From: Pseudomonadota bacterium
GTDB lineage: Bacteria; Pseudomonadota; Gammaproteobacteria; Burkholderiales; Burkholderiaceae_B
DNA length: 6,939 bases
NCBI GenBank assembly: GCA_023427085.1
Contig: JAEZBO010000248.1
Span: forward strand, 1 to 6,939
Direction: 5' to 3'
The notes under the pieces are model-generated. The model made no database searches. It saw only the letters and a list, made by a program, of their open reading frames with translations, and had not been told where the DNA came from. The position numbers were made by a program, and so were the translations under genes. Positions 1 through 6,939 of the stretch are shown one piece after another (the stretch's first letter is position 1; the number at the start of each line of letters is the position of its first letter).

Positions 1-1195
1 GCGGCGTTGCGTTCGACGCAGCGGCGCCCGACGCCGCAGTGCCTGATGCAGCATTGCCGCCGGCCGCCTGCGCCTCGAACAGCATGTAGGCGGCCATGAA
101 GCGGCCCGACTCGGGCACGTAGCAGAACACCTGCTGGCCGGGCTCGAGGGTCTGGGTCTGCAAAAACTCGGCCAGCATCACGAAGATCGACGCCGCGCCG
201 GTGTTGCCGCGCCAGGCCAGGTTGCTGTACCAGCGCTCGCGCGGGATCACCAGCCCGGCCTTCTGCATCAGGTCCTCGACCACCGGGATGAACCGCGCCG
301 ACGAGTAATGGCACAGGAAATGATCGACCCGCGCCGGATCGAGCCAGCCGTCGCGCACCAGCTGCGCGTATTCGTGGATGCCGATGTCGAACAGGTGCGG
401 CAGCAGCCGGATGTCCTGCCGCAGCGACAGCGCGCCGTCGGCCTCGGCATCGGCCCACGAGGGGTAGTCGAGATGGCCGCGCTGGCGGTCTTCCGACAGG
501 CCCAGCTGCATGCAGACCGGATAGTCGCCCGAGAACGCGCGCTGGTGCACCCACTTGAGCTTGAGCGAGATGCCCGGCTGCGCGGTCGGGCGGCCCGCCG
601 CGCCATCACCCAGCAGCACCGCGCCGGCGCCGTCGGACAACATCCAGCGCAGGAAATGCGAGTCGAAGTCGGCGTCGTAGCCGCGGCTGGCGAAGCGCGA
701 ACGCTTGAACAGCCGCGACGGCATTTCGCTGGCGACCGCCAGCGCGCGGGCATGCGCGCCCAGCTCGATGCCTTGCGCGGCGGCCTGCAAGGCCGACACG
801 CCGGCCGCGCAGATGCCGTGCACCGACACGGTTTCCATCGGCGGCGCCGCCAGCTCGCCCTGGATCATGTTGGCGAAACCAGGCATCAGCGCATCGCCGC
901 CCGACGAGCCGCTGGCCAGCATCGTCACGTCGCGCGGCTCGGCGCGCACCTGGGCCAGGCACTCGCGCACCGCGGCGGCCGCCAGTTGGGCATTGGTGTG
1001 GGTGGTCCGGCCCTGCGCGTCGATGGCGTAATGGCGTTGCGTGATGCCGTTCTCGGCGAGGATGCGCGTCTTGATCCGCGCCGAGGCGCGGTTCAGCGGC
1101 GCGATGTAGGCATCCATGCCATCGTTGGAAATCGGCTCGCCCGGCAGGGCGAAGGCGGCGCTTTCCACATGGACGCGGTCGAAACGGATGGGCAT
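1..1195 (-). CDS. Ketoacyl-ACP synthase III-like condensing enzyme (partial, C-terminus beyond left edge)
   Basis: This is a thiolase-fold condensing enzyme of the KAS III (FabH-like) superfamily, which joins an acyl thioester to a malonyl-type extender by decarboxylative Claisen condensation. The start at 1195 lies 3 bases after the stop of the upstream desaturase; 398 codons are visible with no stop. The Cys-His-Asn triad is recognisable: C129 in HGICAAGVSAL, H296 in DHFLCHYSS, and N331 in WRGNTGAASIF. The GDYPVCMQ-to-HLDYPSW stretch (about 223-246) and the CHYSS context differ from housekeeping FabH, where PHQAN is usual. This suggests a specialised branch, possibly of the StlD/DarB type used for dialkylresorcinol or other secondary lipids; that sub-family call is from memory and tentative. 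The catalytic domain seems complete by about residue 376. After it comes a low-complexity Ala/Ser/Gly/Asn/Thr tail that continues off the edge. It is the third gene of a lipid-modifying operon. Confidence 0.85.
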   Translation of the reverse strand, partial: MPIRFDRVHVESAAFALPGEPISNDGMDAYIAPLNRASARIKTRILAENGITQRHYAIDAQGRTTHTNAQLAAAAVRECLAQVRAEPRDVTMLASGSSGGDALMPGFANMIQGELAAPPMETVSVHGICAAGVSALQAAAQGIELGAHARALAVASEMPSRLFKRSRFASRGYDADFDSHFLRWMLSDGAGAVLLGDGAAGRPTAQPGISLKLKWVHQRAFSGDYPVCMQLGLSEDRQRGHLDYPSWADAEADGALSLRQDIRLLPHLFDIGIHEYAQLVRDGWLDPARVDHFLCHYSSARFIPVVEDLMQKAGLVIPRERWYSNLAWRGNTGAASIFVMLAEFLQTQTLEPGQQVFCYVPESGRFMAAYMLFEAQAAGGNAASGTAASGAAASNATP

Positions 1196-1198
1196 GAG

Positions 1199-2110
1199 TC
1201 AGTTCTCGGTCACGGAAGAAATCGGGGGTGGCGGCGGCATCAGGCTGCGGCTGCGAAAACGCGGCCAGACGCTGCCCAGCACCAATGTGCGCAGCAGGTA
1301 GCGGACCAGCCCGGGCTCGATCAGGCGCGGGTCGACCCGCGGACGGTATTGGCGATGCAGGCGCGTCAGCGCCGACCAGTGCGCGCGCGAATGTTCATGG
1401 TGCGCGGTATGCAGGCCGATGTTGAACAGCATCGGATTGACCAGGCCTTCGAAGTTGCGCGCGTAGTCGTAGCGCCCGGCGGCGCGCGGCTTGCGGCCAT
1501 CGGCATGGGCGTGCTGCAGGTAGTTGGTCGCCAGCAGCCAGTGCAGGCCGTGCAGCTGCGGCACGATCACGAACAGCAAGGCGCGGCGCCAGTCCAGCGC
1601 CAGCAGCAGCGCCCACGAACCCAGCCAGATGCCGTACTGCAGCAGACAGTAGCGCCATACGCCCGGCCAGTGGCGCCGCAGCCGTCCGAGCCAGCGCCAG
1701 AACAGCGGCATCAGCACCGTCAGCGCCTGCAGCGGATGCAGCAGATAACCGCGCAGGTGGTTCGAATCGCCCCCGAAGCGGTAGGTGCGCGCGACGTCGC
1801 CGGGGCCGTGCTTGTGGCGATGATGGTTGGCCATGTGCGAGGGCAGGAACACGCAGGTCGGCTGGCCTTGCAGCAAGGTGATCCACAGGTCGGTGGCACG
1901 ATTGGCGCGGCGGCCGTGCCACATGCGCAGGTGCGCGTGGTTGTGATGGATCACGCCCACGCCCAGCGTCAGGAACAGCATCAGCGCGTACAGCGGCGCC
2001 GAGAAACCATGGTGCCACTGCCAGGCCGCCAGCGCCGGCAGCGCCGCCAGATACAGCAGGCTCTGCCAGTCGCGCCAGTGGCGCAGCCCGCGCGCGCGCT
2101 CAGCCGCCAT
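1199..2110 (-). CDS. Membrane fatty acid desaturase (di-iron, histidine-box family)
   Basis: The 303-residue product has the histidine boxes of membrane fatty acid desaturases, which use a di-iron centre, O2 and an electron donor to put a double bond into an acyl chain. Box 1 is HHNHAH (55-60), box 2 is HMANHHRHKH (92-101) and box 3 is HTAHHEH (234-240). NYLQHAH (196-202) is an extra conserved-looking His motif. Hydrophobic stretches near 17-31, 38-54, 124-138 and 154-185 fit an integral inner-membrane protein. The C-terminus has a run of five prolines. I prefer the ATG at 2110, which overlaps the upstream hydroxylase stop by 11 bases (ATGGCGGCTGA). An in-frame ATG at 2146 would add 12 Arg/Pro-rich residues, and neither start has a clear Shine-Dalgarno. 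The stop is 3 bases before the condensing-enzyme ATG, implying translational coupling. Substrate and regiochemistry cannot be read from the sequence; a hydroxylase or ketolase activity is possible. Confidence 0.85.
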   Translation of the reverse strand: MAAERARGLRHWRDWQSLLYLAALPALAAWQWHHGFSAPLYALMLFLTLGVGVIHHNHAHLRMWHGRRANRATDLWITLLQGQPTCVFLPSHMANHHRHKHGPGDVARTYRFGGDSNHLRGYLLHPLQALTVLMPLFWRWLGRLRRHWPGVWRYCLLQYGIWLGSWALLLALDWRRALLFVIVPQLHGLHWLLATNYLQHAHADGRKPRAAGRYDYARNFEGLVNPMLFNIGLHTAHHEHSRAHWSALTRLHRQYRPRVDPRLIEPGLVRYLLRTLVLGSVWPRFRSRSLMPPPPPISSVTEN

Positions 2111-2888
2111 GCGCCGGGGCGTCCGCGGCCGGCCGGCGCCGGGCATGCGCGCCCAGCTGCTGCTGCGCGGCGTCGGGCGCCAGCACCGAACGGAACAGCC
2201 TGTCCATGAAGGTGAACTGGAAGCCGAAGTTGCCGTGATAACAGGCGTGGTGCAGATGATGGCGGCGGCTGGCGGCGAACCAGTGCATCGGCGAGACCCG
2301 CGTGAAGAAGTCGTAGTTGGCGTGGCCGATGCAATTGAAGAACAGGCTGAACAGCGGCACCGACAGCAGCGCCCAGAAGCTGAAGTCGTGCAGCACCATC
2401 GGCAGCAGGATCACGTTGCCCAGCATCAGCGCCTCGACCGGATGGAAGCTGTAGGTCGAGAACGGCGTGGTCACGACCGAGCGGTGGTGCGGCAGGTGAA
2501 AGCGCCGCAGCCAGCGGGTGTGCAGCAGGCGGTGGTTGAGATAGAAATGCACGTCGTTCCAGATCACCAGCACCAGGATCTCGAGCGCGATGCGCGTGGC
2601 GCCAGGATCGACGGCCAGCCGGGCCCAGCCCAGCTGCAGCAGGCCCCACGGAAAGATCATGCCCAGCCCGAAGATCAGCACCGACACGCCCGACTGCATC
2701 AGTTCGCGGCGCAATTGTCCGGGCTGCAGCGGACGCGGGTCGAGCGTGCGGCCGATGCCCAGCGCCGGCAGCACGCGGCGCGTCAGCACCCACGTCAGGG
2801 AGCCGAACAGCAAATAGATACCGCCGAAGAACAACAGCCCGTAAGCCATGACCTCGATGGCCGACAGCGCGGTAAAGGTCTGCGCCAT
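2100..2888 (-). CDS. Sterol desaturase / fatty acid hydroxylase superfamily membrane protein
   Basis: The 262-residue product belongs to the membrane di-iron hydroxylase superfamily (PF04116: sterol desaturases, C-5/C-4 oxidases, fatty acid hydroxylases). The motifs are NDVHFYLNHRLLH (111-123), FHLPHH (130-135), FHPVE (149-153), GHANYD (188-193) and RRHHLHH (208-214), followed by YHGNFGF. Hydrophobic segments lie near 13-35, 66-90, 101-110 and 155-185. The length is near that of simple family members without extra domains. The ATG at 2888 is chosen because the conserved hydrophobic N-terminus begins soon after it and a good -10 lies just upstream; the frame stays open to 3017, but that extension reads through the promoter region and is not family-like. 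It is the first gene of the leftward operon. The likely reaction is O2-dependent hydroxylation or desaturation of an acyl or isoprenoid lipid. The substrate is unknown. Confidence 0.85.
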   Translation of the reverse strand: MAQTFTALSAIEVMAYGLLFFGGIYLLFGSLTWVLTRRVLPALGIGRTLDPRPLQPGQLRRELMQSGVSVLIFGLGMIFPWGLLQLGWARLAVDPGATRIALEILVLVIWNDVHFYLNHRLLHTRWLRRFHLPHHRSVVTTPFSTYSFHPVEALMLGNVILLPMVLHDFSFWALLSVPLFSLFFNCIGHANYDFFTRVSPMHWFAASRRHHLHHACYHGNFGFQFTFMDRLFRSVLAPDAAQQQLGAHARRRPAADAPAHGG

Positions 2889-2917
2889 GGCGACGTCCAG
2901 AGTCTGGGAACGGCGTA

Positions 2918-2946
2918 ATGATAGGCAATCTTGTGGAAGCTGTCCC
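2918..2946 (-). promoter_or_regulatory. Probable sigma-70 promoter of the hydroxylase-desaturase-ketosynthase operon
   Basis: Read leftward, a TATCAT -10 (2923-2918, five of six consensus bases) is preceded at a 17-base spacing by GGGACA (2946-2941, four of six against TTGACA). The start of transcription would be near 2911, leaving a leader of about 23 bases before the ATG at 2888. Spacing and the -10 are good and the -35 is weak, so an activator may be needed. Called by eye only. Confidence 0.4.
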
Positions 2947-3001
2947 CCAATCAACTGTATCGCTGGCGGCCCAGCCTCGACACACCTTGCCGCGCTAACT
3001 G

Positions 3002-3027
3002 CAAACCGGCATTTCAAACCGGCATTT
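3002..3027. repeat. Perfect 13-bp tandem direct repeat in the divergent intergenic region
   Basis: CAAACCGGCATTT occurs twice back to back (3002-3014 and 3015-3027) with no mismatch. The second copy is followed by a related inverted element: CGGCA (3020-3024) pairs with TGCCG (3031-3035) across a six-base loop. The pair lies about 90-115 bases upstream of the likely leftward transcription start and about 100 bases upstream of the rightward ATG. A 13-base spacing is somewhat more than one helical turn, so two regulator molecules could sit on similar faces. A binding site is inference; the repeat itself is seen. Confidence 0.6.
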
Positions 3028-3095
3028 ATTTGCCGATGGAGCGTGCCGTCGCAGCGGTGATAAATTGGCGTGTCTCCGACCTTTTCCCGGGTTTT

Positions 3096-3115
3096 ATATG
3101 CTCACAAGAACATAT
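3096..3115. promoter_or_regulatory. AT-rich dyad just upstream of the molybdopterin oxidoreductase (possible operator/promoter)
   Basis: ATATG (3096-3100) and CATAT (3111-3115) form an inverted repeat around a 10-base centre, ending 13 bases before the ATG at 3129. The stretch from about 3088 to 3120 is strikingly AT-rich against its surroundings and contains -10-like TATATG and CATATT strings, but I found no -35 at proper spacing and no Shine-Dalgarno before the ATG. It could be an operator overlapping the promoter, a short leader hairpin, or simply an AT-rich promoter element. Confidence 0.3.
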
Positions 3116-3128
3116 TTAATCCCACATC

Positions 3129-5472
<2,344 letters not shown>

Positions 5473-5486
<14 letters not shown>

Positions 5487-5880
5487 AGCGAACGCGGACG
5501 CGGACGCGGCGGGATCGTCCGAGACCGCGCCGGCTGGGTCTGAGCCGGCTGTGTCTCAACCTGTTGTGTCTGGGCCGGCCGCGCCTGAGCCGGCCGCGCC
5601 TGCACCCGACGTCGCCGCGCTGCCGGCGGCCGATATCGCCTTGCTGGCGGCGCTGGCCGATTCCCCCGGCGGCGTCTCGCTGCCGCGCCTGGCCAAACAG
5701 CTGGGCGCGCGTGCCAGCACCCTGATGCGCGCGCTGGCGCCATATGGCACGGCGCCGCTGGGCGGACAGCCGGGCCCGGGCTGGGTCGAGATCGAGCAGG
5801 ACGACAGCGGCTGGCGCGTGCGCTTGACCGACGCCGGCCACCAGGCGCTGGCGGCATCCGAACCTGGGCGCGACGCTTAG
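5473..5880 (+). CDS. Small protein with Pro/Ala repeat linker and probable winged-helix domain
   Basis: The product is 135 residues if it starts at the ATG at 5473, which overlaps the oxidoreductase stop by 14 bases; an in-frame TTG at 5467 is an alternative. Residues 1-18 are rich in Ala, Asp and Glu. Residues 19-43 are five copies of a five-residue Pro-Ala/Val repeat. Residues from about 48 to 128 look like a compact winged-helix fold: a helix (ALLAALADSPGG), a helix-turn-helix-like stretch (VSLPRLAKQLGARASTLMRAL), then a wing-like segment (GWVEIEQDDSGWRVRLTDAG) ending in the TxxG signature common in MarR-like proteins. I do not recognise the gene. Its position suggests co-translation with the oxidoreductase and perhaps a regulator of it or of the divergent region, which is inference. 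Its linker is far more repetitive than anything nearby. Confidence 0.75.
5527..5601 (+). repeat. Five imperfect 15-bp tandem repeats coding a Pro/Ala linker
   Basis: Five in-frame 15-base units (starting at 5527, 5542, 5557, 5572 and 5587) encode APAGS, EPAVS, QPVVS, GPAAP and EPAAP; a degenerate sixth (APDVA) follows. Units 4 and 5 differ by only two bases. The first three end in TCT and use CCT, GTT and GTG, which is less GC-rich at third positions than the flanking genes. The pattern fits recent slippage or duplication expanding a flexible linker. Confidence 0.75.
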
Positions 5881-5951
5881 CTCGCCGGCCGACCGGCCAC
5901 GCAACGGCCCCATGTTTGCGTGGATGCGACACAACAGACACTAAGCCAAAC

Positions 5952-5980
5952 TTGCCCCTGCCGGCGGAGCTTGATAAATT
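5952..5980 (+). promoter_or_regulatory. Possible promoter of the ECF sigma/FecR genes
   Basis: TTGCCC (5952-5957) and TAAATT (5975-5980) are separated by 17 bases and each match four of six sigma-70 consensus positions. They lie immediately before the Fur-box-like element, an arrangement in which bound Fur would cover the transcription start. A TTGATA at 5971-5976 is a better -35 on its own, but I see no good -10 at the right distance from it. Confidence 0.4.
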
Positions 5981-5995
5981 TAGCAATCATTCTCA
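5981..5995. promoter_or_regulatory. fur box: Fur-box-like site upstream of the sigma gene
   Basis: TAGCAATCATTCTCA matches the 7-1-7 Fur consensus TGATAATCATTATCA at 11 of 15 positions; the central and right half (AATCATTCTCA) is nearly perfect and the left half is weaker. The element is about 35 bases before the sigma ATG and directly follows a promoter-like -10. FecI-type sigma genes are commonly repressed by iron-loaded Fur, so position and neighbour support the call. Confidence 0.6.
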
Positions 5996-6029
5996 TTTCG
6001 CATCCGGGCCGGCGACGACGGTTCCCTCC

Positions 6030-6692
6030 ATGTCCGTCAAACCCGCCGCCTCTCCCCTGCAGACGCTGTACGCCGAGCATCATGGCTGGATCCATGGCTG
6101 GCTGCGTCGCAAGCTCGGTTGCGCCTTCGATGCCGCCGACCTCGCGCACGACACCTTCGTGCGGCTGATGCAGCGTGACCTGAGCATCGAACTGCGCGAA
6201 CCGCGCGCCTATCTCACCACCATCGCGCACGGCCTGATGGTCAACCATCTGCGTCGGCGCGACCTCGAGCAGGCCTACCTGCAATCGCTGGCCGCGCTGC
6301 CGATCGAGACGGCGCCCAGCCCCGAGCAGCGCGCCATCATCCTGGAGACGCTGCTGCAGATCGACCGATTGCTGGCCGACCTGCCGCCGCGCGTGCGCCG
6401 TGCCTTCCTGCTCAACCAGCTCGATGGCCGCAGCCATGCCGAGATCGCCACCGACGTGGGCGTGTCGGTCAGCTCGGTGCGCCAGTACATCGCCCGCGCG
6501 CTGCGCCACTGCCTGAGCGCACAGGAAGCCATGGCCCGGCTCGACGCGCCGCCGGCGGCCAGCGCGAAGGCCGATCCTGCGGGGGCCGCCACTGCGGTCG
6601 CCCACATGACAATGAGCACCCATGCGGTGAACACCAGCACCACGATCGCGATCGCGGCGGCCGCCACGCCAGCGCCCGCTGGCAGCCTGTGA
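6030..6692 (+). CDS. FecI-type ECF sigma factor with C-terminal extension
   Basis: The 220-residue product is an ECF (group 4) sigma-70 factor of the FecI type. These direct RNA polymerase to iron-transport or other surface-signalling promoters when released by a FecR partner. Region 2 spans about 10-77, with DAADLAHDTFVRLMQ (34-48) and EPRAYLTTIAHGLMVNHLRRR (57-77, polymerase binding and -10 recognition). Region 4 spans about 108-163, with LPPRVRRAFLLNQLDG and a helix-turn-helix AEIATDVGVSVSSVRQYIARAL. The ATG at 6030 is chosen because the conserved region starts just after it and the Fur-box-like site precedes it; the frame is open further upstream but has no ATG there. Residues from about 166 form an extra tail of some 55 residues rich in Ala, Thr and Pro; ordinary FecI proteins end near region 4, at about 170. 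The stop overlaps the FecR start (TGATG). Confidence 0.92.
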   Translation: MSVKPAASPLQTLYAEHHGWIHGWLRRKLGCAFDAADLAHDTFVRLMQRDLSIELREPRAYLTTIAHGLMVNHLRRRDLEQAYLQSLAALPIETAPSPEQRAIILETLLQIDRLLADLPPRVRRAFLLNQLDGRSHAEIATDVGVSVSSVRQYIARALRHCLSAQEAMARLDAPPAASAKADPAGAATAVAHMTMSTHAVNTSTTIAIAAAATPAPAGSL

Positions 6693-6939
6693 TGACGGCC
6701 TTGCGCCACGACAGCCCGGCCACGGACCCGCTCGAGACCGCGATCGACTGGGTGGTGCAGCTCGATTCCGGCTCGGCCAGCGACGCCGATCGCCAGGCCT
6801 GGCTACGCTGGCGCTCGGCCCATCCCGCCCACGAAGCCGCGTGGCGCCGCCTCGAAAACCTGACCGGCACCTTGCGGCAGGTGCCTGCCGAACCGGCGCT
6901 GGCCGTGCTGGCGCCGGCCGCGGCGCAGCGCCGCGGCGG
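6692..6939 (+). CDS. FecR-type anti-sigma regulator (partial, N-terminal domain only)
   Basis: The visible 82 residues form the cytoplasmic N-terminal domain of a FecR-family protein (DUF4880 type). The diagnostic pattern is AIDWVVQLDSGSASDADRQA followed by WLRWRSAHPAHEAAWRRLE (about 17-55). FecR proteins hold and activate the partner sigma through this domain, cross the inner membrane once, and receive a signal from a TonB-dependent outer-membrane receptor in the periplasm. The start ATG at 6692 shares its A with the sigma TGA stop, so the two genes are translationally coupled. The membrane segment and periplasmic domain lie beyond the right edge, as would any receptor gene. Confidence 0.9.
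   Translation, partial: MTALRHDSPATDPLETAIDWVVQLDSGSASDADRQAWLRWRSAHPAHEAAWRRLENLTGTLRQVPAEPALAVLAPAAAQRRG

Noticed and set aside
308..2209. A 633-codon plus-strand open frame opposite the lipid operon
   Set aside because: It is rich in Arg, Gln, His and Ala with no domain pattern and runs antisense across three clear genes; it is a shadow of GC-rich third codon positions.
3002..3027. Start of a CRISPR array or IS-end duplication
   Set aside because: Only two adjacent 13-bp copies without spacers, no cas genes, and no transposase or terminal inverted repeats.
5884..5897. Hairpin GCCGG-CCGA-CCGGC after the small winged-helix-like gene, as a terminator
   Set aside because: The stem is only five base pairs and no T-run follows; such GC palindromes are common in this base composition.
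6275..6709. Minus-strand frame with a hydrophobic N-terminal segment
   Set aside because: The apparent membrane helix is the complement of the Ala/Thr-rich sigma tail; the rest is antisense to sigma region 4 and has no family signature.

Overview
The window is GC-rich, densely coded DNA with the look of a high-GC proteobacterium. An ECF sigma/FecR pair behind a Fur-box-like site, a YdeP-type molybdopterin oxidoreductase and the codon use suggest a betaproteobacterium, perhaps Oxalobacteraceae or another Burkholderiales. That placement is inference; nothing in the window is taxonomically decisive.

Left third (1-2888, minus strand): three tightly packed genes, read right to left. First comes a PF04116-type membrane fatty acid hydroxylase / sterol desaturase, then a membrane fatty acid desaturase, then a ketoacyl-ACP-synthase-III-like condensing enzyme that runs off the left edge. 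The first two genes overlap, and 3 bases separate the second and third, so they almost certainly share a transcript. Together they look like a lipid-tailoring unit: two membrane di-iron enzymes oxidise acyl chains and a thiolase-fold enzyme condenses them. The product cannot be named from this window.

Centre (2889-3128): a 240-base divergent intergenic region. It holds a plausible promoter for the lipid operon, a perfect 13-bp tandem repeat, and an AT-rich dyad just before the rightward gene.

Right of centre (3129-5880, plus strand): a complete FdhF/YdeP-family molybdopterin oxidoreductase with a Cys-His pair at the position of the formate dehydrogenase selenocysteine. A small protein follows, overlapping it by 14 bases, with a Pro/Ala repeat linker and a probable winged-helix domain.

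Right end (5881-6939, plus strand): a promoter with a Fur-box-like site, a FecI-type ECF sigma factor with an unusual Ala/Thr-rich C-terminal extension, and the start of a FecR-type anti-sigma regulator that overlaps the sigma stop by one base and runs off the right edge. This is the usual layout of an iron-responsive cell-surface signalling system, whose TonB-dependent receptor would be expected further right. No RNA genes, insertion sequences or CRISPR arrays were seen.
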